From Fibrobacterota bacterium (lineage in GTDB: Bacteria; Fibrobacterota; Chitinivibrionia; Chitinivibrionales; Chitinispirillaceae), in NCBI GenBank assembly GCA_003164335.1, contig PLTF01000153.1, positions 1 to 55,696 on the forward strand: a DNA stretch of 55,696 nucleotides, given 5' to 3'. A program made the translations under genes and the position numbers. The notes beneath the pieces are model-generated. The model was not told the DNA's origin. It saw nothing but the letters and a program-made list of their open reading frames with translations, and searched no databases. Below are positions 8,751 to 17,860 of this stretch, piece by piece (position 1 is the first letter of the stretch; every line of letters begins with the position of its first letter).

Positions 8751-11700
8751 CTAAAATTTAATTTCAGCGATGAGCGAGGCGGTATTGGACGTCGTGATCG
8801 CGCCGTTCTGCTCGGCGCGAAGGTAGTTGTACTGCATGGTGCCGGTTATGTTATCGGTAAAGGTGTAGGACAGGTGCGGCGTAACGGAAAGGTTGGAAAC
8901 GGCGCTCGTTACCGAGCCCGATACTTCGGTCGTCGAATTGTCCCTCTCGAAGGTCATTCCCAGGCTGGTTTTGCCGCGCACCGGAATCGACCACTTGAAA
9001 ATCTTCAGGGCTGCCAGACCAGTGGATTTCGAAATTTCGTAACTCAGATCGAGATTGTCGCCGTCGCGCACGACCGACTGGGGGTTGGTACTTGAAACGG
9101 TATTCGAACGATTCATCGTATGCTGGTACTTGAATGAGACCGGCCACTTTTTAAGCGTGCCGTCGATCCCTACCAGGGGCGACATGTCGAGGGTCGAGGA
9201 TGTGGTCGTTCCCCCGGTTGTCGTGCTAGTGATTCCCGTCACCGTATCGGTCGTCGACGTCCCGCCTAGAGTGGAGGAGGATTCTTCACTCTTCTTGAGG
9301 GACAAACTTGACGTCAGGTTTAACCCGGTAGCATACCGGGTGATGAGCACGATGTTGTTCAGAACATGGCTCTGCGCGCTGACGCTGAAATCCGGGTAGG
9401 TCCAGGTAGTATCAAAATAGGTAGTATCCGGGCGAACGCTGTACTGCCGGTTCCATTTCAGCGAAATCGAATTGAACTGTATGTCGATGGGTTTCGGCAA
9501 TGCCAGACTGGTGGTAAACTGGCAGGACTGGTTGACCGAGCGGGAATCGTTCTGGTAATATTCGCTGGAGTCGCCAAAAAGGCGGCGAAAGTCCATACCG
9601 CCGAGGGTCGTCCGGTCGTTCATGGTACCGGCAATTATGTCGGACAGGCTTCTGCCGCTGAAGCCCAGCTGGTAGGCCATGAAATTCGTCCCATTGATAT
9701 TCTGCGAACTAAGGAAACCTGAATTGAGGTCGTTATTGGTGACACTCCCGGTCGCCGAATAGGTGAAATTGATGCTGTTGAACCCGATGAAATCAAAGCC
9801 GCTTTTCAGGACCGCGACCGGCTTGGTGAGTGGCTTGATATCGGAAAGGCTGTGGAACAGGGGAGCGAGGGTAAGACCGCTGTTGAAGTTGACCCCTGAA
9901 TTCACCGATGTGTTCATGAAATCCTGGGTCGTATCCGACCCGTAATTGGTAAGTTGTCCCGAGAAGTTCGCCGAGTAGTCGGCCGTGCTGGTGAGCCAGT
10001 CGAAAATTTGGGGATTAAAGGTCGCTTTGAACTGCTGTGACCGCGTTTGTTCGTTTTCGAGAATATAATAGTCGCGCCAGACCGGATTAGAATTCTCTTT
10101 GAGGAGAGCTTCCTTGAGAAAATTGAAAACTCCGTGAGCCCGCCCTATAGCAGTATCGTTGGGGAAGTCCCGGCTCAGGGAAAGCGAGTACGACAAGCCG
10201 ATGAGCGGCTTGATCGGCGTATAGTCGATCTGTATCCCCTGGCTGAGCTTCAGATCCTTGGTATAGGTGCTGCACTGGACAGTCGCTTCGAATTGCCGCT
10301 GCTCCTGCGTGGAATAACTGACATTGGCAACGTTGAGGGTGATTTTGTCCGGCAGGAGATTAAACTCGATGTCCTTGAGCCTTGCGGGAAGCCATGCCGC
10401 CTTGACCCATTCGAGCGGCTTCCACTTTGTCCAGGTTGCCTGGTTCTTCGGAGACAGGTCGTAATTGACTCCACCGGAATAGGAATAGGTCGTATCGACA
10501 TCCACATAATCGTTGTCGCTTTCGAGGCTGACCTGTCCCTTCCGGGCCTCGGAGGTCGTCATACTGTAATTGAAACTCGCCGACAGGCGCTGGAGCATGA
10601 AATCCACCAGCGGGTTGGTCGAGGTGGAGGCCTTTGAATAACTCGTAAAAAAAGATTCCGTGTTGGAGTAGGTTTCATAATGCTCCCCGGCCGTAGCGGG
10701 AGTATACATGAGGTTCCTGCCCGAAACCCGGTTGATCATCGCCGTCGCCATATTGAGGAAGCCGTCGGGCTGGCCTTGCGAATTTGTCAGGTAAATGTCG
10801 GTGCTGGGCTCCACCTGGGGCCGGGTGAGCGAACTCGTCAGCGTTCCGCCGATCGGGATAGAGAAACCCCACGCTTTTGGCAGGAATTTTTCGAGCCCGG
10901 TGGTCAGGTGAAAATCGTCGGTGAGCGTGGAATTCCCCAGGCTTATCTTCGTTTCGGTCATGGAGGCAAAATCGCCGCCCTGGTAATTCACGTCGGCGGA
11001 CAGGGTAAAGACATCGGCCCACTGGGTCGAAAGGCTCACCCGGGACGACCACCCGCTCATCGACTTGATGCCGACGGCCCGCAGTTCGTCGACCCAGATC
11101 TGTCCCCGCTCGCCGGTCGTGGTATCGGTGGAATCGCGGATTACTCCCACCGCCATCCACGAGATGCTCGCAAGGTTGGGCTGCCGGCCCCCCTTGGGCG
11201 CCACGATCCGGAGGGTGCCGGTGCCGTCGATGGTATCGATGGCGGAGTCGGAATTGTGATTCGGGTTGGTAAACCATGCATGCTTCAGGTCCGACAGTTT
11301 CTTCAAATTGACGCATACGTAGTTGTTCCAGCCCGGCATCAGCTTCTGCCGGCATTCGTAGTAGGTCGAGGAGTCGCTGCCGAACCGGAAGACGAACTGA
11401 ATTTTACCATTGTAAAGCGGTCCGACGCCGGGGTAGCCGGTCGGGAGCCCGGCGCCGTCCCCATAAACCGCCAGGGTTATGCTGTCGTAGGCGACCACCG
11501 AAAGCGGCTGGGAGGTGAGGATTTTCTGCGCAAGCGCGGACCGGCCGCGGCCGATGTTGAAGAAATTGAGGAGCAGGGACGATTCCGGCTCGAGAACATT
11601 CGACTGGTCGAGCTGCCGGTTGATCAGCTTGGTCGTGCTCAGGCTCGACAGGTAGGCCGAATCGGTGGCAGTGCCGACCGTCGAGACCGTGACGTTGGAG

Positions 11701-14700
11701 TCGAGCGAATCCTTGACGGCAAGCCACTGGTTGCCCACGAACTGGATGTCGTCCATGATCAGGTCGCTGTACGGGGCCGACGGGGACGATACGGTCGAGG
11801 AGATGCTGTCCCAGACAATCCGGACCATCCGGATGTTGCTCCAGTCGTCGGCCCCGATGCCGCCCACCTCGTTGCGGAGCCTGTACGAAGGCCTGGCGCC
11901 ATGAAGCGTGGTAGTCAGGGTCTGGTGCAGCGGCATTTTATAGCAATGCCAGCCGCTCCCGGACACGAGCTTGGCGGTCGTGTCGATGTACGGAGTCGTG
12001 GTGTCGGCAAGGTCGATCACGAACTCATGGTACTGTTCGGAAAGTGCCGCATTGAAGGAGCCGTCGTTGTAAATGTCCTCCGAGGCGGTGGCCCAGCCGT
12101 CGCCCCGCAGGCGGCTGGCGTATTTATAATTGCCGGCATTGTTTTCATCGTACAGCTGGTAGCCGTCATGAGCAGGGTCGGTCCCCCACGCTTTCAAATC
12201 GACCCCATCGAGGCGAGGATCATCATAGACAACCGAATCATAGCCGGTGTTGGTCGCGTTGGGAATATAGTGCTTCTTATTGTGGACGTCACGTATTGTG
12301 TCAAGGCCATTGTCGAGGTTCGCGTCATGATTGATGCGCCAGACCGCACTCGTATCCTCCTTGTTGAGCCAGCCGTTCGGGGGGGCGCCATCGACGCAGA
12401 GATCCTCGTTGATGAGCCCCATCTGGATGCGGACCCGGCCCTTCCCCTTCGTACCGCCGGGCGTTTTCAGGAGAATTTCAAAATACTGGTCGTTCACCAG
12501 ATTCGCCTGACTTACCGGAATGGGATACATGATCCCCGCCCAGGGGTTCACCTTTGCGTACCCCTGGGCGAGAGCCGAAGTATGCGGCGCGGGCTGAACA
12601 TGGAGCCGGAGAACGTTTTCATATTGATCGCTACCGGTATAGACCTGCCCCGGTTGCGGCACCCATACCGAATCGCGCAGCACACTGTTGGTACCGTCGG
12701 CCTGCACCGGCGTAAACCAGTACCAGTCCCAGGCCGGCGGATATTTTGCGGTCGAGTCGAAATCGTGGGAGTAGGGAGTGCTGGCCTGATACCAGCTTTT
12801 ATACGCCTGGCCGAGCGCATAAACCTGGCTGCTGCTTTCAAAATCGTCGATATACGCCTTTTTATCGGTATTCGGGTTCCAGATGCTGTGCGCGATCTCA
12901 AAATCGAACGTAGCCGTCGATGGCGCCGTGGTGGTGATAAAGGGAATCTTGTTGACAAGGGCGGTCATCCAGGCCGGCTGGAAATCGAGGTGGGTGTTCA
13001 GGTCGAAGAGCAGCTTCGAATACGGCTCCTGGTTGATGCGCGGAATATCCTGCGCAATGGAGGTACTCTGGTAAAGGACACTCAGTCCGATGAGGGACTT
13101 ATCGCTTAAGAAGGGCAATGCCATTTCGGCCCGTGCACCGAGGAACAGCGTTTGCGCCGCGGCGAACGTCGCATCGCGCTGGTAGTTGATCTCGATTTTA
13201 GTCGCAGCCCTGGCTGCAGGGGAGGTCAGTTCGAGAGTACCGGCGTCGACATTGAGCGAGTAGTCCACGCCCGACTGCAGCTGCTTCCCGTCGGCCATGA
13301 CGCGGACCGAGGCTTCGGTAACGCCGATCCCGAGGTTGAATACCGTCTGCTTCGAGGATCCGGACATGGAAAGCGTGAAGGTCGGAACATAGCTCTGCAT
13401 TGCTTTAATGGAGGTTGAGGGACCAAAGCGGTAAATCAAGGAATCGCGTATGTCCGTCCCGGAGGGCGTAATGAGGGCGGGATTGTCGAATACGTTGTTT
13501 CCGTTGACGCTGTCATCATAGGGGGGAATGACCAGTTCCTTGGCGGTAAAGTTGAAAATGTTCGACTGGCTGATCTGGGCGGTACCGCTTTTAGTAAGCC
13601 CCATGACATCACCGATGAGGAGGTTATTCTTAACGGTCTTATCGGTGTCGCCGTCATTGTCCGGCGTGGTGTGAAAGACCTGAATCTGGAAGCTCGACAG
13701 GTTGTTGATCGACGAGGGAAGCTGGTAGACATTGCGCCACATGAGCGGGAAGCGATCCGGAGAGCCGGTTGACGAATCCGCTATGTCCTGCGGCCCCTTC
13801 AGAACCCAGAGCGAGCTGGGAATCGCCTTGCCTCCCGATTTAAAGCCCTTCTGCTGTGCTGAAGGGCCCGGAGCGCTGGGACTGCCCGTCCGCAGATAAA
13901 TACCGAGTACATCGTTGTCGCCTATTGTCGGCGACATCAGTGAATCGTTGAAGTGAATATAGCCGTCATTGGGATAGAGCGTATATTCATGGCCGTTTTT
14001 GAGCAGCAAAAAAACGGCGACAGCGGAGGAAACGACTCCCGTCGGTGAAGTAATCGTATAGGAGATGCTGTCAACTTCCCGGCCGGGGTTGGCCGTTAAA
14101 TACTGCGTTGCCGCGGCCTGGTTTGAAAAAGAGTGCCATACCTGCAGCGAATCGGAATTAACCACGAGTTGCGGAGGGACCATGTTCGCACCGGTGCCGC
14201 CGAGAAGTGCAAATTTCCGGTTATAATACCGGATATAGGCGGTATCGAGAAAATAGGAGGAATACTTCTTGAACTGGCTCTCATTCAAGGTAGTCATTCC
14301 CGACCCGGAGGCGCCGTTGTTACTGACCGAAAGCGTCTGGTTTTCTCCCTCCTCGGTACTGGCAATGGTTGTCAGCATGACCGGTCCGAAGCGCGAGCCG
14401 ATCTTGACGCCGAACAATCCGCTGTTGCTCTCGGAAAAACCCGACAGCTGGGTGCCGGGCATGTCGAAGGAGGTGTAGCCGGCGGTGACCTGCTGTACCA
14501 CCTCATCCTCGAGCTCTCCGGGTTTGGTTTCCTTGTAATCGATCTTGAAATCCTTGAGCGGATCGTTGGCCTGGACGTCTCCCTGGCTATTGGAAGTAAT
14601 GTTGATGTTGATCAGCCTTCCGACGCTGCCGCTGACGGTAAACTGGTTCTGCTCGTCGAAGACGAATCCCGGGCTCGTAACCTGCGACTGGGCGGCACTT

Positions 14701-15227
14701 GACTGTTGCTGTTGCTTGTTCTCATAGGCCATGGTGATCTTGAGCGAGCCGCTTATGGAGAGCCGCGGCGGATCGTTGCCGAGCACCCGCTGCGCCCATC
14801 CGGGGTATTGCACCGGAAGCTCCCAGGCGAGCTTGAGGTCATGCTGCTTATTCTTGACGCTGTCGTCGGCGGTAAGCAGCGCGCCGTGTTGCCAGGCGTC
14901 ATACAGTGCCGCTGAAGACCGTGCGTCAACGTATTCGGTCAATTCGCCGTAATGGTGGGTCCAGATGATGAACCCCAGCGAATCGAACCGCATGACCGTG
15001 ACCTGCCTCCGTTCAAAATCGATGATCGTCGTGTCGCGAAAAAACTTCGAGGTTGAGGGAAGAAGCCGGGGATGGGCCGACAACAGGAGCGAAGTAGCGG
15101 GAGATTCGTCATCGGGAGTCTGGAACGCTCCGGAATAGGAACGATTGAGATTGAGCTCCTGCGCTGCAATCCGATACCCCCCCCAGAGAGAGAGAACCAG
15201 CAGTAATGGTAACCACTTATTCAACAA
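8751..15227 (-). CDS. sprA: SprA/Sov-type outer-membrane translocon of type IX secretion
   Basis: SprA forms the very large beta-barrel pore of the type IX secretion system and of Bacteroidota gliding motility. The 2158-aa product is close to the family's roughly 2400 aa. It has a signal peptide (LNKWLPLLLVLSLWGG, then RIAAQ), many Ser/Thr-rich beta-strand segments and a terminal strand ending in SLIAEIKF, as expected of an outer-membrane barrel. An ATG lies at 15257, but GGGAGG stands seven bases before TTG at 15227, which starts just before the signal peptide; I prefer TTG. The gene follows an FGE-fold membrane protein gene by 33 nt and precedes rng by 25 nt. No other type IX component is in the window. 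Confidence 0.87.
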   Translation of the reverse strand: MLNKWLPLLLVLSLWGGYRIAAQELNLNRSYSGAFQTPDDESPATSLLLSAHPRLLPSTSKFFRDTTIIDFERRQVTVMRFDSLGFIIWTHHYGELTEYVDARSSAALYDAWQHGALLTADDSVKNKQHDLKLAWELPVQYPGWAQRVLGNDPPRLSISGSLKITMAYENKQQQQSSAAQSQVTSPGFVFDEQNQFTVSGSVGRLININITSNSQGDVQANDPLKDFKIDYKETKPGELEDEVVQQVTAGYTSFDMPGTQLSGFSESNSGLFGVKIGSRFGPVMLTTIASTEEGENQTLSVSNNGASGSGMTTLNESQFKKYSSYFLDTAYIRYYNRKFALLGGTGANMVPPQLVVNSDSLQVWHSFSNQAAATQYLTANPGREVDSISYTITSPTGVVSSAVAVFLLLKNGHEYTLYPNDGYIHFNDSLMSPTIGDNDVLGIYLRTGSPSAPGPSAQQKGFKSGGKAIPSSLWVLKGPQDIADSSTGSPDRFPLMWRNVYQLPSSINNLSSFQIQVFHTTPDNDGDTDKTVKNNLLIGDVMGLTKSGTAQISQSNIFNFTAKELVIPPYDDSVNGNNVFDNPALITPSGTDIRDSLIYRFGPSTSIKAMQSYVPTFTLSMSGSSKQTVFNLGIGVTEASVRVMADGKQLQSGVDYSLNVDAGTLELTSPAARAATKIEINYQRDATFAAAQTLFLGARAEMALPFLSDKSLIGLSVLYQSTSIAQDIPRINQEPYSKLLFDLNTHLDFQPAWMTALVNKIPFITTTAPSTATFDFEIAHSIWNPNTDKKAYIDDFESSSQVYALGQAYKSWYQASTPYSHDFDSTAKYPPAWDWYWFTPVQADGTNSVLRDSVWVPQPGQVYTGSDQYENVLRLHVQPAPHTSALAQGYAKVNPWAGIMYPIPVSQANLVNDQYFEILLKTPGGTKGKGRVRIQMGLINEDLCVDGAPPNGWLNKEDTSAVWRINHDANLDNGLDTIRDVHNKKHYIPNATNTGYDSVVYDDPRLDGVDLKAWGTDPAHDGYQLYDENNAGNYKYASRLRGDGWATASEDIYNDGSFNAALSEQYHEFVIDLADTTTPYIDTTAKLVSGSGWHCYKMPLHQTLTTTLHGARPSYRLRNEVGGIGADDWSNIRMVRIVWDSISSTVSSPSAPYSDLIMDDIQFVGNQWLAVKDSLDSNVTVSTVGTATDSAYLSSLSTTKLINRQLDQSNVLEPESSLLLNFFNIGRGRSALAQKILTSQPLSVVAYDSITLAVYGDGAGLPTGYPGVGPLYNGKIQFVFRFGSDSSTYYECRQKLMPGWNNYVCVNLKKLSDLKHAWFTNPNHNSDSAIDTIDGTGTLRIVAPKGGRQPNLASISWMAVGVIRDSTDTTTGERGQIWVDELRAVGIKSMSGWSSRVSLSTQWADVFTLSADVNYQGGDFASMTETKISLGNSTLTDDFHLTTGLEKFLPKAWGFSIPIGGTLTSSLTRPQVEPSTDIYLTNSQGQPDGFLNMATAMINRVSGRNLMYTPATAGEHYETYSNTESFFTSYSKASTSTNPLVDFMLQRLSASFNYSMTTSEARKGQVSLESDNDYVDVDTTYSYSGGVNYDLSPKNQATWTKWKPLEWVKAAWLPARLKDIEFNLLPDKITLNVANVSYSTQEQRQFEATVQCSTYTKDLKLSQGIQIDYTPIKPLIGLSYSLSLSRDFPNDTAIGRAHGVFNFLKEALLKENSNPVWRDYYILENEQTRSQQFKATFNPQIFDWLTSTADYSANFSGQLTNYGSDTTQDFMNTSVNSGVNFNSGLTLAPLFHSLSDIKPLTKPVAVLKSGFDFIGFNSINFTYSATGSVTNNDLNSGFLSSQNINGTNFMAYQLGFSGRSLSDIIAGTMNDRTTLGGMDFRRLFGDSSEYYQNDSRSVNQSCQFTTSLALPKPIDIQFNSISLKWNRQYSVRPDTTYFDTTWTYPDFSVSAQSHVLNNIVLITRYATGLNLTSSLSLKKSEESSSTLGGTSTTDTVTGITSTTTGGTTTSSTLDMSPLVGIDGTLKKWPVSFKYQHTMNRSNTVSSTNPQSVVRDGDNLDLSYEISKSTGLAALKIFKWSIPVRGKTSLGMTFERDNSTTEVSGSVTSAVSNLSVTPHLSYTFTDNITGTMQYNYLRAEQNGAITTSNTASLIAEIKF

Positions 15228-15234
15228 CGACCGT

Positions 15235-15240
15235 CCTCCC
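15235..15240 (-). promoter_or_regulatory. Ribosome-binding site favouring the TTG start of sprA
   Basis: GGGAGG on the minus strand lies seven bases before TTG at 15227-15225. The upstream ATG at 15257 has no comparable site and would add ten charged, glycine-rich residues before the signal peptide. Confidence 0.65.
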
Positions 15241-15260
15241 GGCCCCTCTCGGGGCATGGC

Positions 15261-16784
15261 CTATTTTCCCGAAGAAGCAAAATCCTTACAGCAGCGGAAC
15301 CCGACGGGGTTATGCCGGTTCTGCGGATAATAACCGTAGCGCGTTGCATAACAGCCGCTGGCAGGGCCGCTTTCCCAGTATCCACCCATCACATTGTAAT
15401 ACCGGGAATTTCTTTTTGCCTGTGTGCTGGTCCATTCGGCCAGGTTTCCGGACATATCATACGCCCCGAAAAAAGCGCGGCACTCCTGCTTCGACCCCGA
15501 CCGCCGCACCGTGGTGTCATGGGTAACGCAGGCATGGCGCGAATAGGTCCTGCCGTAAGGGTAGGCCAGGGAATCCGGTCCGGCACAGGCCAGGGACCAC
15601 TCATCGGAGCTGCATAACCGCTTCCCGACCGATGCGCAGGAATCCATGGCCTGGTAGACCGACACATAGGATCGGGGGATAACCCCCTTCCGATCGGGCC
15701 ACTCGTAGCGGTCAATACAGAACTTCTGCGAGTCGGTCTCCACCGGCTCCATCCCCGCAGGGCAGGGAAATGCGGACCTTTTCGGCCGAATGACATAGGT
15801 CTCCTGCTGCGGCTCCATGGCATGGCCGCACCGGTCGATTGCCTTGTAGGTAAACGTGGTCGTGGAATCGACAAGAAAGGTATCGGATTGCCACACCTGC
15901 CAGGCGGTATCGCGGCCCTTTCTCCAGGAAATGGTGCAGGGCTTATTGGCTTGAAAGCTTACGTGTGTTTCACCGTAATGAAGCCCCCCCGCAGGATCGA
16001 GGTAAACCCACGGAGAGACCGTGTCGGTTGCGCAATTGGCGGCAGGCAACTCCGGCGCTCCGGCCACATACCCGGGAGGCTTGATTTCATAGTGGTCCTG
16101 CTTCGGTTCGGTGGAACGGCCGCATCGATCGATTACCTTGTAGGCGAGCGTCACCGTGCAATCGATGACAAAGGTATCCGCGTTCCAGACATGCCAGGAG
16201 GTGTCGGGTTCAAATCGCCAGTAGACCGTGCAGGGCTTGTTTGTACGGAGGAACACGTGCTCCGGGCCGATATGCAATCCCCCTGCTGAATCGGGGAATA
16301 CCGTGGGCAGCACGGTATCCTTGGAACAATCGGCCGGAGAAACCTTCTGAACCGGCTGTTTCGATGCCGCACCCGCCTCCTCAGCTCTCCTGACCCTTTC
16401 CAGCGAATCGGCGATCGCGGCAGCCTCGGCGGCCTTCAGCGCCGTTTTGAGAGAGTCGGTAACTTTTTTATGTTCTGCGGTTTTCACCGGCTTTCCTTCT
16501 GCGGCCCTTTTTGCCGAATCTTCGGTATAGGCCGCCTCGTAGGCTTTAAGCGCCGCCGAGTCTTTTGCCGAAAGAGATTCCTGCCCCGATGGTTCTTTTC
16601 CGGCAACCCACTGGGAGGAGTAGATCTTCTTACCCGGCATTTTTTCAGCCGATCCCGATTGTTTTTTCTCTATTTTCATGACGAAAAAAAAGACTGCTCC
16701 GACAACAAGGAGCACCGCGACTGCAGCGATAATCCTGAAGGTTTCATTGGATACAAGGCCATTACCGCGTCTCTGTTCGTTCAC
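15261..16784 (-). CDS. Membrane-anchored protein with two chitobiase-type repeats and an FGE/SUMF1-fold domain
   Basis: The 507-aa protein has one N-terminal membrane helix (about 18-37), an Ala/Lys/Glu-rich linker predicted helical (about 75-150) and two similar beta-rich repeats (about 160-240 and 260-340, each with GGLH, NKPC, W and DRCG). The C-terminal formylglycine-generating-enzyme fold (about 350-507) is marked by GKRLCSSDEW, YDMSGNLAEWTS and VGFRCCKD. Only one Cys is seen where catalytic FGEs have two, so a structural role is likelier than sulfatase maturation. The type IX proteins GldK/PorK and GldJ share this fold, and the gene lies directly before sprA; a link to secretion is inference. 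The start is GTG with AGGA upstream. Confidence 0.8.
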   Translation of the reverse strand: MNEQRRGNGLVSNETFRIIAAVAVLLVVGAVFFFVMKIEKKQSGSAEKMPGKKIYSSQWVAGKEPSGQESLSAKDSAALKAYEAAYTEDSAKRAAEGKPVKTAEHKKVTDSLKTALKAAEAAAIADSLERVRRAEEAGAASKQPVQKVSPADCSKDTVLPTVFPDSAGGLHIGPEHVFLRTNKPCTVYWRFEPDTSWHVWNADTFVIDCTVTLAYKVIDRCGRSTEPKQDHYEIKPPGYVAGAPELPAANCATDTVSPWVYLDPAGGLHYGETHVSFQANKPCTISWRKGRDTAWQVWQSDTFLVDSTTTFTYKAIDRCGHAMEPQQETYVIRPKRSAFPCPAGMEPVETDSQKFCIDRYEWPDRKGVIPRSYVSVYQAMDSCASVGKRLCSSDEWSLACAGPDSLAYPYGRTYSRHACVTHDTTVRRSGSKQECRAFFGAYDMSGNLAEWTSTQAKRNSRYYNVMGGYWESGPASGCYATRYGYYPQNRHNPVGFRCCKDFASSGK

Positions 16785-16823
16785 GCCGGATTATCCTGTC
16801 CCAAACCCGTTAAAAGGTCCCCC

Positions 16824-16896
16824 GGATCCAACGGAACCGGCTGGTTGAAACTCCCCGCAGCAAGCCCCGGGAAAAACACTCGCTATGCCTGTTCAA
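16824..16896 (+). repeat. Dispersed intergenic repeat family 2, copy A
   Basis: The core TTGAAACTCCCCGCAGCAAG at 16845-16864 is followed by CTCGCTATGCCTGTTCAA. It shares these blocks with copies at 30226, 30388 and 38872. The right end supplies the folP stop codon and last codons. Confidence 0.65.
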
Positions 16897-17692
16897 TGGC
16901 ACAAAGTACCGAAAGAAAATCTTTCGTTGCGGCCACATCGTGAACGCGGAAAATGCGGGCTCCCCGGAGATATGCCGAGGCGACACTGCCGAGGGTACCG
17001 GCGAGCCGCTCATCGGGAGCGCTTTTGCCGGTAATTTTCCCGATGAACGATTTTCTCGAAGTCCCGATAAGGACAGGATACCCGAGATCGACAAATGTCT
17101 TCAGGCCGGACAGCAGGGCAATACTTTGCCCGGCTGTTTTGGCAAAACCTATTCCCGGATCCAGCACAATGCGCCGTGGCGCTACGCCCGCAGCAAGAAA
17201 TTTCTCGACCTCGGACAGAAGCTCCCTCGTCACCACCCCCACAACATCGTCTCCGTAATCCGCATGCTGCTGCATGGTGTCCGGCGTTGCACGGCTGTGC
17301 ATCAGAACGACGGTGCATCCGCCTGCCGCCACGACCGATGCCATTCCCGGATCGAACCTTCCGGCACTGATGTCATTGATCCACGAGGCTCCCGCATCGA
17401 GAGCCGCCCGGGCGACCGCGGCACTGGTCGTATCGACGCTTATCGGGCAGGAAACCCTTCCGGCGAGTCGAGAAACAACGGGAAGCACACGCTCAGTCTC
17501 AACCTCCGGCGTCACCTCTTTTGCCCCCGGGCGGCTTGAAGCACCCCCGACATCGAGAACAGCAGCCCCTTCCGCATGCAGCTGGATACCATGCTCAACT
17601 GCAGCATCCACAGCGACATAGCGCCCACCGTCATAAAAAGAATCCGGTGTTGTATTGACAATACCCATGAGAGAATAGATATGGCTCGGCAC
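16883..17692 (-). CDS. folP: Dihydropteroate synthase
   Basis: FolP condenses p-aminobenzoate with hydroxymethyl-dihydropterin pyrophosphate in folate synthesis; it is the sulfonamide target. All family signatures are present in order: MGIVNTTPDSFYDGG, DVGGASSRPG, SVDTTSA, NDISAG, MHSRATP, DPGIGFAKT, GTSRKSFIG and RVHDV. The start is uncertain: GTG at 17692 (269 aa) leaves eight residues before MGIVN, as in relatives, while ATG at 17668 starts exactly at MGIVN. The farther upstream open frame does not look coding. It follows ftsH, a common bacterial neighbour. The stop codon lies inside a dispersed repeat. Confidence 0.93.
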   Translation of the reverse strand: MPSHIYSLMGIVNTTPDSFYDGGRYVAVDAAVEHGIQLHAEGAAVLDVGGASSRPGAKEVTPEVETERVLPVVSRLAGRVSCPISVDTTSAAVARAALDAGASWINDISAGRFDPGMASVVAAGGCTVVLMHSRATPDTMQQHADYGDDVVGVVTRELLSEVEKFLAAGVAPRRIVLDPGIGFAKTAGQSIALLSGLKTFVDLGYPVLIGTSRKSFIGKITGKSAPDERLAGTLGSVASAYLRGARIFRVHDVAATKDFLSVLCAIEQA

Positions 17693-17860
17693 GTTAATAA
17701 ATGCGCTCTGGATTATGATATTATTGTAGCAGAAGATGGACGCAACACGCGTTCGATCATTATAATACAATGAATCCGGTGAGATAGGAAGCCATGCAAG
17801 TCCGACCGCGCCATAATCTTGCATAGCGCTGTCGGACTTGCCGGCATCAGAGGAATCTGT

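Noticed and set aside
10680-13109. 809-codon plus-strand open frame
   Set aside because: It lies entirely antisense to sprA, has Arg/Gly/Val-rich composition typical of a mirror frame in GC-rich DNA, and shows no recognisable motif.
17669-17824. Extended N-terminus of folP back to 17824
   Set aside because: The extra residues do not resemble any dihydropteroate synthase, and family length is reached with a start at 17692 or 17668.
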